Part shown: one piece after another, positions 9,424 through 20,547 of the stretch
How positions within the stretch are numbered: the first letter of the stretch is position 1
How the letters are laid out: the number at the start of each line of letters is the position of its first letter
Assembly (NCBI RefSeq): GCF_903679515.1
Contig: NZ_CAHOYM010000014.1
Span: 1 to 43,491, forward strand
DNA length: 43,491 nt
Direction: 5' to 3'
Source of the DNA: Bartonella gabonensis
GTDB taxonomy: Bacteria; Pseudomonadota; Alphaproteobacteria; Rhizobiales; Rhizobiaceae
Made by a program: the position numbers and the translations under genes
Notes under the pieces: generated by a model
Told to the model about the DNA's origin: nothing
Seen by the model: the letters and a program-made list of their open reading frames with translations, nothing else
Database searches by the model: none

Positions 9424-9657
9424 TCACTTTACCACAGCAATTCGCCCGTTACTGACAAAACCTTCTCTTTGCGCACGCTTACGAGCAAGCTTACGTGCAC
9501 GACGAATAGCCTCAGCTTTTTCGCGAGCACGCTTTTCAGATGGCTTTTCATAATAACTACGCATTTTCATTTCACGGAAGATACCTTCACGTTGCATTTT
9601 TTTCTTCAACGCGCGGAGCGCTTGATCAACATTATTATCACGAACGAGTACTTGCAC
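9424..9657 (-). CDS. rpsU: 30S ribosomal protein S21
   Basis: Small-subunit ribosomal protein of 77 residues that acts near the 3' end of 16S rRNA during initiation. The typical start [20 protein letters not shown], the basic middle segment ([19 protein letters not shown]) and the Arg/Lys-rich C-terminus ([15 protein letters not shown]) are all seen. The C-terminal extension after the basic region is usual for Alphaproteobacteria. The start codon is GTG, with AGGA about seven bases upstream. It is monocistronic, with long spacers on the 3' side and 187 bp to fhs on the 5' side. Confidence 0.95.
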   Translation of the reverse strand: MQVLVRDNNVDQALRALKKKMQREGIFREMKMRSYYEKPSEKRAREKAEAIRRARKLARKRAQREGFVSNGRIAVVK

Positions 9658-9844
9658 TATCTATCCTGCTTTTTTCAGTGTCATAAATTATAGGAAAAAC
9701 CCACGTCCTTGTTAGAGGTATATTCAAAAGAACAAGGGCTTATATCATATAAATAAGACATTTGTCTATATAGCTTTTTAAAATTCTATTCTTTTTGTAA
9801 TAAAATGCTTTTTATAATGAATGATAGAGTTTACGGCTATAAAC

Positions 9845-11557
9845 TTATGAAAGCCCTTGTATTTGATCATTTTCATCAAGATAAATTTTTTCAGCGGTAG
9901 GGTAATGCGGTAAACCGGGCATGGTCATAACATCTCCACAAATGACAACAATAAAACCGGCTCCAGCGGAGAGACGAACTTCTCGTACGGGAATTTCAAA
10001 ATCAACAGGAGCACCATATTGCTTGGGATCAGCAGAAAAAGAATAAGGTGTCTTTGCCATACAAATAGGGTAGGTGCTAAAACCTTCTTTTTCCCAATCT
10101 TCAAGTTGTTTAAGAATAGGAGCTGAGATGATGGCGCCACGCCCACCGTATAGCTTTGTTATAATACAATTAATTTTTTGAACGAGGGGAATATCATCTT
10201 GATAGAGAACTTTAAAATTAGAATTTTGCTTTTCAATCAAGGTGACGAGTTCTTGTGCAAGTTCTATAGCACCTTTCCCACCTTGTTCCCAATGTTTACA
10301 AATAATAGCTTTATGTCCAGTTGTTGACACTATTTTTTGTAATGTTCGTATTTCAGCATCGCTATCGCTGTCAAAATGATTAATTGCGACAATACAAGGG
10401 ATACCGTAGAGTTCCATGTTTTTTATATGTCGTAAAAGATTAGCTGCACCCTTTCCTAAAGCGGTGATATTTTCTTCTTTCAGGCTATTCTTCTCCACAC
10501 CACCATTCATTTTTAATGCACGAATCGTTGCGACAATCACTGTTGCATTTGGTACAATACCTGCTTGTCGACATTTGATGTTGAAGAACTTTTCTGCCCC
10601 AAGGTCGGCTCCAAATCCTGCTTCTGTGACAACATAATCAGCGAGTTTTAAAGCGGTTTTTGTTGCTATAACTGAGTTGCACCCATGAGCAATATTGGCA
10701 AAAGGCCCTCCATGAACGAGAACAGGATTATTTTCAATTGTTTGTACAAGATTAGGTTGTATGGCGTCTTTGAGAAGAACTGCCATTGCGCCTTCTGCAT
10801 TGAGATCAGCCACTGTTACGGGTGTTTTATCATAACGATAGGCAACAATAATTTTTTTGAGTCTTTGTGTGAGATTTTCTAAATTTTCAGAAAGACAAAG
10901 AATCGCCATAACTTCTGATGCAACAGTAATGTCAAAACCTGTTTGGCGTGGAAAACCATTTGTTATACCCCCCAATGAAATAACGATATCGCGTAATGCA
11001 CGGTCATTCATATCAAGAACGCGTTTCCAAACAATGCGACGTGGATCAATGTTTAGAGTATTTCCCCAATAGATATGATTATCGATCATTGCGGTAAGAA
11101 GATTATGCGCTGCTGTAATAGCATGAAAATCACCGGTGAAATGTAAATTAAGATCATCCATTGGGACGACTTGCGCATAACCACCACCAGCGGCACCACC
11201 CTTTACACCAAAACAGGGGCCTAAAGACGGTTCTCTTAAAGTGGCTATTGTTTTTTTGCCAATGAAATTAAGAGCATCACTCAGTCCAACGGTTGTTGTT
11301 GTTTTTCCTTCTCCAGCAGGTGTGGGATTGATAGCCGTGACGAGGATAAGTTTACCATCTGGATTTTTATTGAGCGATTTTATGTATGCAGAAGAAATTT
11401 TAGCTTTATCATGTCCATAGGGAATGAGGTTTTCATGGGTGATACCAATTTTTTGTGCAATTTCAGTAATATGCTGCTTTTTAGCAGCGCGAGCAATTTC
11501 AATATCTGTTTGAGGCATGGAAAAATTCTTTAAACTGAGCTTTTTAACATTCTGCAT
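9845..11557 (-). CDS. fhs: Formate-tetrahydrofolate ligase
   Basis: ATP-dependent ligation of formate to tetrahydrofolate, giving 10-formyl-THF for purine and formyl-Met-tRNA synthesis. The 570-residue protein has the P-loop [18 protein letters not shown], the family segments [20 protein letters not shown] and [17 protein letters not shown], and near the C-terminus [20 protein letters not shown]. The family is usually about 555-560 residues, so the internal ATG 13 codons downstream (MPQTDIEIA) may be the real start; neither start has a clear ribosome-binding site. It is a single-gene unit, flanked by non-coding DNA towards the tRNA-Arg gene. Confidence 0.96.
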   Translation of the reverse strand: MQNVKKLSLKNFSMPQTDIEIARAAKKQHITEIAQKIGITHENLIPYGHDKAKISSAYIKSLNKNPDGKLILVTAINPTPAGEGKTTTTVGLSDALNFIGKKTIATLREPSLGPCFGVKGGAAGGGYAQVVPMDDLNLHFTGDFHAITAAHNLLTAMIDNHIYWGNTLNIDPRRIVWKRVLDMNDRALRDIVISLGGITNGFPRQTGFDITVASEVMAILCLSENLENLTQRLKKIIVAYRYDKTPVTVADLNAEGAMAVLLKDAIQPNLVQTIENNPVLVHGGPFANIAHGCNSVIATKTALKLADYVVTEAGFGADLGAEKFFNIKCRQAGIVPNATVIVATIRALKMNGGVEKNSLKEENITALGKGAANLLRHIKNMELYGIPCIVAINHFDSDSDAEIRTLQKIVSTTGHKAIICKHWEQGGKGAIELAQELVTLIEKQNSNFKVLYQDDIPLVQKINCIITKLYGGRGAIISAPILKQLEDWEKEGFSTYPICMAKTPYSFSADPKQYGAPVDFEIPVREVRLSAGAGFIVVICGDVMTMPGLPHYPTAEKIYLDENDQIQGLS

Positions 11558-12230
11558 CTGTATTCTATGGGTTAATGAGAAGAATCCATAGAGAATAGAC
11601 AGTGTAAGGTATCATAGAGGTCAATGATGTGTTACGCAAGAGATAATGCTAAAGGATGACAAGAGGAGCTTTATCATTTTTGGAAAAAAAGAATCTCTAT
11701 GTTTTTAGTTTCGATAAGTTTTTAGCTAGCCTGCAATATCACGCTCAACATCAGCTCATGATGAACATCAGAAAAAAGTCTTTGGGGAATTAATTTAAAA
11801 ACTTTTTATGCAGCGATATTGATGCGATATTGATGTCTTATAATTTGTGGTGGCTCACCTAAAATTCTTCTTAATATGGAGCAGACAGAAATGAAATGTT
11901 CAGAAAGATTCATTGATGGAAAAGGTAAAAATAAGCACGTAAAAAATTATCCAACGGATTAAAAAGCGTTATCCAGAAGAAATCAAAAACAAGCGCATAG
12001 ATTGAGAAAAGAAAGCAACAACACTTACCAATTCACGCAATCGCTACGATTATTGCTAATAAAACACCTTTAGATTGAAGAACGCATAACATTCCATTCT
12101 GTTAAAATGGCTAAAAAAACGACTCACAATAAAATGAAATAAAAGCCTAAAGAGATCAAAGATAGGCAAGAAATATATTCCATAAAAAGAATTCAAAAAG
12201 CTTGAATTTATGAGATATTGGTTATCGATG
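11558..12230. other. Intergenic region, no gene seen
   Basis: About 670 bp between fhs and tRNA-Arg with stops in all frames. Short stretches such as 11880-11990 look as if they once coded, but I cannot identify a family. The region must hold the fhs promoter. Confidence 0.4.
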
Positions 12231-12307
12231 TGGCGCACCCGAAGAGATTCGAACTCCTGACCCCCAGATTCGTAGTCTGGTGCTCTATCCAGCTGAGCTA
12301 CGGGTGC
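12231..12307 (-). tRNA. tRNA-Arg (anticodon ACG)
   Basis: A 77-nt cloverleaf on the minus strand. The acceptor GCACCCG pairs with CGGGTGC, followed by G and an encoded CCA. The D-loop region is AGCTCAGCTGGATAGAGC. The anticodon stem CCAGA/TCTGG carries the loop CTACGAA, anticodon ACG. The T-arm contains GTTCGAATC. It reads CGN arginine codons; the first anticodon base is normally edited to inosine. Confidence 0.97.
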
Positions 12308-12502
12308 ACACATTTCGATTTTATATATTGTCTAAGACAAAGGGTTCCTAATCGTTTCATCAAAGAAATGCAAGTGAAACTTGGGGCGTCATAAAAAAAT
12401 CTCTTTTTTTTATGAGAAATTAAAAAAAGTTATCATATATTATGGGGTCATTGAGATTTTTGATAGGGTCGTTTTTTGTTGTGCCCGTACAAAGCAATAT
12501 GA

Positions 12503-12543
12503 ACGATAGTTAACTTGACGTTTTCGTCTATGCACGATAGTTA
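12503..12543. promoter_or_regulatory. Direct repeat upstream of the RND efflux operon
   Basis: The 10-mer ACGATAGTTA occurs at 12503-12512 and again at 12534-12543, exactly 31 bp apart (about three helical turns), 130-170 bp before the adaptor gene start. Between them GACGTTTTCGTC (12517-12528) forms a small inverted repeat. This is a plausible regulator or promoter region, but no regulator gene lies next to it. Confidence 0.3.
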
Positions 12544-12671
12544 GGCCAGAGATGAGATATGTTTTTACGGTGGGGGGTAAGATATATACCTGCTGTTTGG
12601 TTGTTATGTAAAACGCCGATATTACTGTTGAAAACTATTTTAAGTAAATATGATACAGTAAGGGTAGATGT

Positions 12672-13811
12672 ATGGCGTTATTAAAAAAGATCTTTCCATG
12701 GGTGTTGTTAATTATCGTTTTAACAGTTACTTATTGGGCTGGAAAACAGAGTGCAGAACACCCCATTTCTATGGTGGATAAAACGAATGTATCATATAAA
12801 GCTTCAAAAGGAAAAAGAGAAAAACCACCGACAAATGTTGTTGTTGATTTTGTAAAAACTCAAGATTTTTATGAATACCTTAACGTTATTGGGAGTGGAA
12901 AGGCACTTTCTGAAGTAGATTTAACCCCTTTATCATCAGGTGTTATTGATAAGCTTTTTGTATCTGCTGGTACAAAAGTACAAGTGGGGGACATGATTGC
13001 AAAGCTTGATTCTAAAAAGGAAGAAATAGCGGCTGCAAAAGCAAAAGTACAACGTGATAATAACGCATTAACGCTTTCGCGGATTCTTAAATTACGAGCC
13101 AGCAATACAGCAACAGAAGTTCAAGAAATTACGTCACGCTTAGAGTTAGATAATGCAAATTTGGTTTTACGGAATGCTGAGGTAGATCTCGACCGGCGAA
13201 CAATTTATGCACCAATCGCTGGAGTTGTTGGTATTCTCCCTGTTGATGTGGGGAATAACGTGACTCTTAATACTGTAATAGGCCGTATTGAGAATAGAGA
13301 ACGTATTTTGGTCGATATATGGGTCCCTGAACGATATGTATCGCGTATCCATAAAGGAGATAAGGTAACGGCAACATTAACAGCGCAGCCAGATAAGTCT
13401 TTTGTTGGGCATATTTATGCAATTGATAATGTCGTTGATTCAGACAGTCGCACACTTCATGCTCAAGTTGAAATCAATAATGAAAAAGATATGCTCATGT
13501 CTGGTATGTCCTTTTCTGTTGCCTTGCAATTTCATGGTGGTTCTTTTCCGGTCGTTAATCCTCTTGCGATTCAATGGAACAGTAAAGGGTCATTCGTTTG
13601 GCGTGTGAAAGAAGGAAAAGTAGAGCCTATTCCCGTATCGATTATTCAGCATAAAGCAGATCAAGTTTTCGTGAAAGCCTCTTTAGAAAATGGTGATCAA
13701 GTTGTTATTCAAGGGGTGCAAATGCTTTATCCAGGAAGTAAAGTAATTATTGATGATCCAAAGTCCCATCAACAGCAATTATCAGCAGTTTATGGAACGG
13801 ATATGCAATGA
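12672..13811 (+). CDS. RND efflux membrane fusion (adaptor) protein
   Basis: Periplasmic adaptor that would link the inner-membrane pump encoded next to an outer-membrane channel. The 379-residue protein has an N-terminal membrane anchor (IFPWVLLIIVLTVTYWAG, residues 7-24). The lipoyl-like/HlyD segment at about 70-110 includes LSSGVIDKLFVSAGTKVQVG. A helical hairpin lies at about 115-165. The second half-lipoyl part is DRRTIYAPIAGVVGILPVDV, and beta-barrel and membrane-proximal domains follow to the end. The start ATG has AAGGG about nine bases upstream. Its stop overlaps the start of the pump gene by four bases (ATGA), so the two are translationally coupled. No outer-membrane channel gene is adjacent, so a TolC-type partner must be encoded elsewhere. 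The substrate is unknown. Confidence 0.9.
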   Translation: MALLKKIFPWVLLIIVLTVTYWAGKQSAEHPISMVDKTNVSYKASKGKREKPPTNVVVDFVKTQDFYEYLNVIGSGKALSEVDLTPLSSGVIDKLFVSAGTKVQVGDMIAKLDSKKEEIAAAKAKVQRDNNALTLSRILKLRASNTATEVQEITSRLELDNANLVLRNAEVDLDRRTIYAPIAGVVGILPVDVGNNVTLNTVIGRIENRERILVDIWVPERYVSRIHKGDKVTATLTAQPDKSFVGHIYAIDNVVDSDSRTLHAQVEINNEKDMLMSGMSFSVALQFHGGSFPVVNPLAIQWNSKGSFVWRVKEGKVEPIPVSIIQHKADQVFVKASLENGDQVVIQGVQMLYPGSKVIIDDPKSHQQQLSAVYGTDMQ

Positions 13812-16800
13812 GCCAAGAATGGAATGCAAAACAGCCAATGTCAAAGGCAGAGCAAGGAGGTCTCATTGCCTTCTTTATTCGTAGACCGGTTTTTACTTTT
13901 GTTTTAAATGCCATGATCATCATCGCGGGATTTGCAGCATGGTTGAATGTTGATGTGCGAGAATTACCCGATGTTGATACGCCAGTAACAACGGTTGTGA
14001 CGATGTTTTCTGGTGCGTCGGCGGAAACAATTGATCGTGAAGTAACAAAAGTTATAGAAGATGCTGTTTCTCGTGTTTCAGGTGTTAAGACGATTTCTTC
14101 AACGTCTTCTTTTGGACGCTCCCGTGTGCAGATTAATTTTAATGTCGGTGTTGATTTGAATGTAGCGGCATCTGATATCCGTGATGCTCTGTCTCGCATT
14201 GCTTATTCTTTACCCAAAAATGCAGATGTCCCTTTGATCATTAAAGCAGATTCGAATGCTGCTGCCATGATGTATTTGGTTGTAACATCACCAACAATGA
14301 GTATTGATGATTTAACTGCAGTTGTAGACGATCAGATTGTTGATGCAATTTCTGCTGTTGATGGTGTTGGTGATGTCCAGGTCGCAAGTGCGCGCGCAAA
14401 GATTTTTCAGATTGATATAGATCAAGCAAAACTTGCAAGTTATGGATTAACTGTTGCAGATATTTCACGTGTTCTTGCTGATATGACAACGGATGTGCCA
14501 GTAGGATCATTACGCAATTCTAAGCAAACTTTAGTTGTCCGTGCCACCGCACGTTTAACAACACCAGAATCTTTTGAACAAGTTGTTTTAAAGCCTCGTG
14601 TACATCTTGGTGATGTTGCGCATGTGACTTTGTCACCCGATATAGAAAACGTTATTCTCCGTATCAACGGAAAGACAGGGATTGGATTAGGTATTGTGCG
14701 TAAAGCACAATCCAATACCCTTAATATTTCTGCAGGCGTGAGAGCCGTTGTTGATAATCTCAGAAGTATAGTTCCTTCTTCTGTACATATAGACGTTATT
14801 AGTGACGATGCAATTTTTATTAAAAGCGCCCTTCATGAGGTTGAGGTTGCGTTGCTCATTGCTATTTTAAGCGTTATCTTGGTTATTTTTCTTTTTCTCA
14901 AAGACATTCGTGTAACGCTGATACCTGCTGTATCTCTTCCAGTTGCTTTGATTGGTACCATTGCAGCTATTTATCTTGTAGGGTTTTCATTGAATATTCT
15001 CACATTTTTAGGGCTTGTTTTGGCAACAGGGCTTGTTGTGGATGATGCCATTGTTGTTCTGGAAAATATTGTTCGATGGCGCAATATGGGGATAGGTTCT
15101 AGGGCCGCAGCGGTATTAGGAACCCGTGAAGTTTTTTTTGCTGTTATCGCAACAACATTGACTTTAGTGGCTGTGTTTGTCCCTATTTCTTTTCTTCCTG
15201 GGCAAGTTGGAGGACTTTTTAGAGAATTTGGTTTTGTTTTGGCAATTTCTATTCTGCTTTCTTCAGTCGGTGCCTTAACGCTTTGTCCTATGTTGGCTTC
15301 ACGTTTTCTCAAAGAACATGTTGAGGAAAAAGAAGAAAAAGCCCATCATCATTTTACTTTTTTATATAAATGGGGTTCTTTTTTTCATAAGGCATATACT
15401 TACAGTTTGCATAAATGTTTAGGAAAGCCTTGGGCTGTTGTTTTTGCTTCACTTGTTTTTGCAGCGCTTTGCGTTGGAGGTTATACGAAGTTGCAACAGG
15501 AATTAACGCCAGCAGAAGACAGAGCCTTTATCTTTTTGGTTATTAATGGACCACAAGGTATTTCAACACAATATTTGAACGAGCAGGTAGAGCAAATTGA
15601 AGAAAATCTACAGCCATTACGTGATACGGGTGAGATTGCTAATAATTACTCTATCGCGGGTATTGGCGGTTCACCCAATACTGCTTTTTTAATTTTATTG
15701 CTTTCATCTTGGGATAAACGTTTACGCAGTCAGCAAGAAATCGTTAAAGATGTTAACGCAAGGGTTAGCCAATTTCCGGCAGTTTTGGTGTTTGCTGCAC
15801 AGGGAAATTCTCTAGGTGTGAGAGGAATTGGGCAAGGGTTACAATTTGCAATTCTTGGCAATGATTATGCGACATTACAACCCATTGCTGATAAGTTGGT
15901 GCGTGCTTTACAAGCTGATCCGCGTTTTATTCGCCCACGTCTTACTGTTGATGCCACACAACCGCAATTTTTTATTGAAATCAATCGAAAAAAAGCCTCC
16001 GATTTAGGGATTGATGTCACCAATTTGGGTGATACATTACAAGCAATGTTGGATGGTAAAAAGGTTGGTTCCATTAATGTGGATGACCATTCTTACGATG
16101 TTAAATTGATATCGCGTAAAAATCCTATGAAGAGTCCTAGTGATTTAGAAAATATTTTTTTAAAGACCAAAGATAGTCGATATGTTCCTTTATCGGTTAT
16201 TGCACATTTACATGAAAAAGCTATCGCTCCCCAATTAAAACGGGAAAAGCGCATGAGTGCTGTCATTTTAAGTGCAAATCTTGCTCCAGGTATCACTTTA
16301 GGGGATGCTTACCAAACTGTGCAGAAAATTGCTTCTCCTTTGTTATCGAAAGGAACCTACGTGGTTCCCTTAGGAGAAGCTGAAACAATGAGTGAAACAT
16401 CTTCCAATTTTATGATTGTTTTTGGTATTGCTTTTTTGATTATTTTATTGGTTTTAGCGGCTCAGTTTGAAAGCTTTATTTCAGGATTCATTATCATGGC
16501 CACTGTTCCATTAGGGATTGGTTGTGCTGTAATTGCTATGCTCTTAAGTGGTGTGAGTCTTAATATTTACAGTCAAATTGGATTAATTTTGTTAATTGGC
16601 GTTATGGCAAAAAATGGTATTCTGATTGTTGAATTTGCAGATCAATTACGTGATAAGGGAAGAAGCGTGCGTGAAGCTGTAGAAGAAGCAGCAAATATTC
16701 GCCTTCGTCCAGTTTGTATGACAATGATTTGTGCCATTTTAGGGGGGATTCCTTTGGTTTTAGCCAAAGGTGCTGGAGCAGAAGCTCGTATAGCTTTAGG

Positions 16801-16957
16801 TTGGGTTATCGTTGGTGGTTTAGGTTTAGCAACTATTTTTACGCTTTACGTTACACCAGTTGTTTATCTTTTTTTAGGGCGTTTTATAAGACCAAAAGCA
16901 GAAGAAGATTTGCGCTTAACAAAAGAACTCAATCAAGTTAAACGATGTATCGAGTAG
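13808..16957 (+). CDS. RND multidrug efflux pump, inner-membrane subunit (AcrB/HAE1 family)
   Basis: Proton-driven trimeric exporter of 1049 residues, the normal length for the family, with twelve expected membrane segments and two large periplasmic loops. The N-terminus has the typical FIRRPVFTFVLNAMI. The proton-relay aspartates are Asp412 and Asp413 in LVVDDAIVVLENI of TM4, and the partner lysine is Lys935 in GVMAKNGILIVEFADQLRD of TM10. The porter-domain segment ELTPAEDRAFIFLVINGPQG begins the second half. The C-terminus is short and charged. It is co-transcribed with the adaptor (4-bp overlap). It could export antibiotics, bile-type compounds or metabolites; sequence alone does not decide. 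Confidence 0.93.
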   Translation: MSQEWNAKQPMSKAEQGGLIAFFIRRPVFTFVLNAMIIIAGFAAWLNVDVRELPDVDTPVTTVVTMFSGASAETIDREVTKVIEDAVSRVSGVKTISSTSSFGRSRVQINFNVGVDLNVAASDIRDALSRIAYSLPKNADVPLIIKADSNAAAMMYLVVTSPTMSIDDLTAVVDDQIVDAISAVDGVGDVQVASARAKIFQIDIDQAKLASYGLTVADISRVLADMTTDVPVGSLRNSKQTLVVRATARLTTPESFEQVVLKPRVHLGDVAHVTLSPDIENVILRINGKTGIGLGIVRKAQSNTLNISAGVRAVVDNLRSIVPSSVHIDVISDDAIFIKSALHEVEVALLIAILSVILVIFLFLKDIRVTLIPAVSLPVALIGTIAAIYLVGFSLNILTFLGLVLATGLVVDDAIVVLENIVRWRNMGIGSRAAAVLGTREVFFAVIATTLTLVAVFVPISFLPGQVGGLFREFGFVLAISILLSSVGALTLCPMLASRFLKEHVEEKEEKAHHHFTFLYKWGSFFHKAYTYSLHKCLGKPWAVVFASLVFAALCVGGYTKLQQELTPAEDRAFIFLVINGPQGISTQYLNEQVEQIEENLQPLRDTGEIANNYSIAGIGGSPNTAFLILLLSSWDKRLRSQQEIVKDVNARVSQFPAVLVFAAQGNSLGVRGIGQGLQFAILGNDYATLQPIADKLVRALQADPRFIRPRLTVDATQPQFFIEINRKKASDLGIDVTNLGDTLQAMLDGKKVGSINVDDHSYDVKLISRKNPMKSPSDLENIFLKTKDSRYVPLSVIAHLHEKAIAPQLKREKRMSAVILSANLAPGITLGDAYQTVQKIASPLLSKGTYVVPLGEAETMSETSSNFMIVFGIAFLIILLVLAAQFESFISGFIIMATVPLGIGCAVIAMLLSGVSLNIYSQIGLILLIGVMAKNGILIVEFADQLRDKGRSVREAVEEAANIRLRPVCMTMICAILGGIPLVLAKGAGAEARIALGWVIVGGLGLATIFTLYVTPVVYLFLGRFIRPKAEEDLRLTKELNQVKRCIE

Positions 16958-17142
16958 AAAAGATTTGAAAGTTTTATTCTTGTAAAAATATCATTTTTAG
17001 ATCTTATTTTTTTACGTTTATATTTATATTCCTTCATTTTTTGTGTGCGCAGTGAAAAGAGTGAGCAATCAAGGAGATGTTTTTTTGCTTTGTTATTGTT
17101 TGGGCATAGATTTCATTATCAATAACCCTATAGGATAAGCGC

Positions 17143-18807
17143 ATGGGAGATAGCTTTTCGATTCGCAATGAAAAGGCTTTTGAAGCTGCATTAAGAGCTT
17201 TAAAAAGCCATGCTAAAAAGGATGGGGTCTATGATATTCGTCGGCATTTTGTAGAGGATGACCAGCGTTTTTCTCATTTTTCTCTCAGGCTTGATGATCT
17301 TCTTTTCGATTTTTCAAAATGTGGTGTAACATTTAAGACATTGCAACTATTAGATGATTTAGCTGTCGCAGCAAATGTGTTAGGCAGGCGTGATGCAATG
17401 TTTTCGGGTCAAGCTATTAATACAACTGAAAAACGCTCCGTTCTTCATACTGCATTGCGTTTACCTGCTGACGAAATTTTCATGTTGGATGGTTATGATC
17501 TTATTCCTGATATTCAAGATGTCCTTGAAGATATGGAAAGATTTTCTGAAAAGGTACGTGATGGCAGCTATAAAGGAAGCAGTGGAAAGAGAATAAGTGA
17601 TATTGTTAATATTGGTATTGGGGGCTCTGATCTTGGTCCTGCAATGGTCACATATGCTTTAAAACCTTATCATGATGGTCCACGTTGCCATTTTGTTTCT
17701 AACGCTGACAGCGCCCATATTTCTGATACTCTCTCTATTTTGAATCCAGCCACAACGCTTTTTGTCATTGCTTCTAAGACTTTTACAACGGCTGAAACAA
17801 TTGTAAATGCTCAAGTTGCACGCCAGTGGATTTGTTCACATTTAGGGGAAGAAGCTATTCACACGCATTTTGTTGCTGTTTCGAGTGCGTTTGATAAAGT
17901 GGCAGAATTTGGCATAAATTCCGCAAGAGTTTTTAAATTTTGGAATTGGGTTGGAGGACGTTATTCAATTTGGTCCGCCGTTGGGCTTGTTGTTATGTTT
18001 GCAATAGGGGGGCAAAATTTTCGCCAATTTCTCAATGGTGCTTTGCAAATGGACCAACATTTTAAAACCATGCCTTTGCATAAAAATATTCCTATTCGAT
18101 TTGCTCTTTTAGGGTTCTGGCATCGTGTTATTTGTGGTTATTCATCACGTTCTATCATTCCTTATGCACAGCGCTTAATACATTTTCCAGCTTATTTACA
18201 ACAGCTTGATATGGAATCAAATGGGAAGCAAGTTTCGTTGGATGGAAAACCATTAAATTTTTCAAGTGGTCCGATCGTTTGGGGTGATTCAGGAACAAAT
18301 AGCCAGCATGCTTTTTTTCAGCTTCTGCATCAAGGAACAGATGTTGTTCCTGTAGAATTTATTTTATTTATAAAAGGGCATGAGAAAAATTTACATTCTA
18401 TGTATGAGATATTGCTCGCAAACGGTTTAGCGCAATCAAAAGCCTTGATGAAAGGGCGTAGTATTGAAGATACTCGGCATATCTTGATAAAAAATGGCGT
18501 TGATGAACGTGAAGCAGATTACTTAGCACTTCATAGAAGTTTTAAAGGAAACCGTCCCAGTATTACGTTGGTTCAAGATTTATTAACGCCTTTTGCACTC
18601 GGTCGTCTCATTGCGCTTTATGAACATCGTATTTTTGTTGAAGGTATTTTAATGAATATTAATTCATTTGATCAATGGGGTGTTGAGCTTGGTAAAGAAT
18701 TAGCAAATGAGTTACTCCCCATTCTTCGTGGAGAAAGTAAAGCGGAGAATCGCGATAGTTCAACATTAGGATTGCTTGCCCATATTCAAGCAAGACGTGC
18801 AAAATAA
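17143..18807 (+). CDS. pgi: Glucose-6-phosphate isomerase
   Basis: Interconverts glucose 6-phosphate and fructose 6-phosphate in the cytoplasm. It has 554 residues, normal for the long bacterial and eukaryotic type. The sugar-phosphate-binding motifs GIGGSDLGPAMVTYAL and VIASKTFTTAETIVNAQ are present, as are the signature VGGRYSIWSAVGL, the catalytic-histidine segment GTNSQHAFFQLLHQGT and the C-terminal catalytic lysine segment FDQWGVELGKELA. The ATG start at 17143 follows a short spacer (185 bp) after the pump gene. There is no sign of operon structure with neighbours. Confidence 0.97.
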   Translation: MGDSFSIRNEKAFEAALRALKSHAKKDGVYDIRRHFVEDDQRFSHFSLRLDDLLFDFSKCGVTFKTLQLLDDLAVAANVLGRRDAMFSGQAINTTEKRSVLHTALRLPADEIFMLDGYDLIPDIQDVLEDMERFSEKVRDGSYKGSSGKRISDIVNIGIGGSDLGPAMVTYALKPYHDGPRCHFVSNADSAHISDTLSILNPATTLFVIASKTFTTAETIVNAQVARQWICSHLGEEAIHTHFVAVSSAFDKVAEFGINSARVFKFWNWVGGRYSIWSAVGLVVMFAIGGQNFRQFLNGALQMDQHFKTMPLHKNIPIRFALLGFWHRVICGYSSRSIIPYAQRLIHFPAYLQQLDMESNGKQVSLDGKPLNFSSGPIVWGDSGTNSQHAFFQLLHQGTDVVPVEFILFIKGHEKNLHSMYEILLANGLAQSKALMKGRSIEDTRHILIKNGVDEREADYLALHRSFKGNRPSITLVQDLLTPFALGRLIALYEHRIFVEGILMNINSFDQWGVELGKELANELLPILRGESKAENRDSSTLGLLAHIQARRAK

Positions 18808-19400
<593 letters not shown>

Positions 19401-19689
19401 ATATGAAGTGCAATAAAAATCGGCACTATTTAAATTATAGTATATGATGGGTAGATAACCTTCAATTGTTTTTGGTACAACCTTTTTTTCTTTTTTATGG
19501 GACTTTATTGACAGAGAATAGAAATTCCTCCATATATGTGAAATATGAGCGTGGAGAAATCTGCGCATATTTGTGTTGAGGAAGGTTTATCCTTCTTTGG
19601 AATTGATTACGACTGATAAAAAGCAGCCTATTTTCCCTTATTTCAAGGTAAAAATTAAATAAGAGCTGGAGTGAACGGAAGGATAAAAA

Positions 19690-20166
19690 ATGTTCGCAGT
19701 CATTAAAACCGGTGGTAAGCAATACCGCATTGTTGCTAACCAAGTAGTAAAAGTTGAAAAAGTTATTGGAAATGCGGGTGATGTTGTTGAATTCAATGAC
19801 GTATTGATGGTTGGGCAAGAAGGTAATGCGGTTATTGGGACACCTGTTGTTGCTGATGCAGTGGTGACGGCTGAGATTTTAGAACAGGCACATGGGCGCA
19901 AGATTATCGCATTTAAGAAGCGCCGTCGTCAAAATTCTAAACGTACACGTGGTCATCGTCAAGAATTTACAACACTGCGTGTTTTAGAAATTTTAATGGG
20001 TGGTTCAAAGCCTAAAAAAGCAGCTGCAAAACCCATAAAAGAAGAAGAAACGGCAGCAAAAGAAACAAAAGATACTGCTGTTGAGAAGAAGGCTGAAAAA
20101 ACAGTTGAAAAAAAGACAGCATCGCAGAAGAAAGCGGCTGTAGCATCAAAGAGTAAGAAAGATTAA
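19690..20166 (+). CDS. rplU: 50S ribosomal protein L21 with long Lys/Ala tail
   Basis: Large-subunit protein of 158 residues. Residues 1-103 are a standard L21: [20 protein letters not shown] at the start, and the C-terminal 23S-rRNA-binding basic segment [20 protein letters not shown]. The remaining 55 residues are a low-complexity Lys/Ala/Glu/Thr tail (for example [20 protein letters not shown]) beyond the usual ~103-residue family length; such tails are common in alphaproteobacterial L21. A strong ribosome-binding site (GGAAGGAT) precedes the ATG. It is followed after 12 bp by rpmA, the conserved rplU-rpmA pair. Confidence 0.97.
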   Translation: MFAVIKTGGKQYRIVANQVVKVEKVIGNAGDVVEFNDVLMVGQEGNAVIGTPVVADAVVTAEILEQAHGRKIIAFKKRRRQNSKRTRGHRQEFTTLRVLEILMGGSKPKKAAAKPIKEEETAAKETKDTAVEKKAEKTVEKKTASQKKAAVASKSKKD

Positions 20167-20178
20167 AGGAGAGCGTCT

Positions 20179-20448
20179 ATGGCACATAAAAAAGCTGGTG
20201 GTTCCTCGCGTAATGGTCGCGATTCAGAATCGAAACGTCTAGGCGTTAAAAAATTTGGTGGTGAAACCGTTATTGCTGGAAATATTATCATCCGTCAGCG
20301 TGGTACACGTTGGCATCCTGGCGACAATGTCGGCATGGGAAAAGACCATACGCTTTTTGCTTTATCGAAAGGGAAGGTTTCTTTTCAACGGAAAGCGGGT
20401 AATCGTTCCTATGTTTCAGTCATTCCTATGGTAGAGGCAGCAGAGTAA
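20179..20448 (+). CDS. rpmA: 50S ribosomal protein L27
   Basis: An 89-residue large-subunit protein whose flexible N-terminus reaches towards the peptidyl transferase centre. The sequence begins [20 protein letters not shown] and contains [20 protein letters not shown], both diagnostic. There is no N-terminal cleaved extension as found in Firmicutes. AAAGGAGAG before the ATG gives a strong start. It is co-transcribed with rplU and followed by a clear terminator. obgE, which often follows in other bacteria, is not here. Confidence 0.98.
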   Translation: MAHKKAGGSSRNGRDSESKRLGVKKFGGETVIAGNIIIRQRGTRWHPGDNVGMGKDHTLFALSKGKVSFQRKAGNRSYVSVIPMVEAAE

Positions 20449-20514
20449 TCTGTAGCATTTTTTCTAGCAATCAACTGGAATTTCACTGAATTGTAGTTGT
20501 GGTTTATAAACATT

Positions 20515-20547
20515 AAGGGAGAGATAGAATGTTATCTTTCCCTTTTT
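20515..20547 (+). terminator. Rho-independent terminator of rplU-rpmA
   Basis: AAGGGAGAGAT pairs with ATCTTTCCCTT (one G-T pair) over an 8-nt loop, and the right arm runs into a T-tract. It lies 67 bp after the rpmA stop. Confidence 0.8.

Noticed and set aside
12056..12313. 85-codon minus-strand frame over the tRNA-Arg gene
   Set aside because: It reads through the tRNA; such frames are a known artefact.
13747..15312. Minus-strand frames of 90-150 codons inside the RND pump gene
   Set aside because: They are antisense to a well-supported pump gene and have low-complexity translations.
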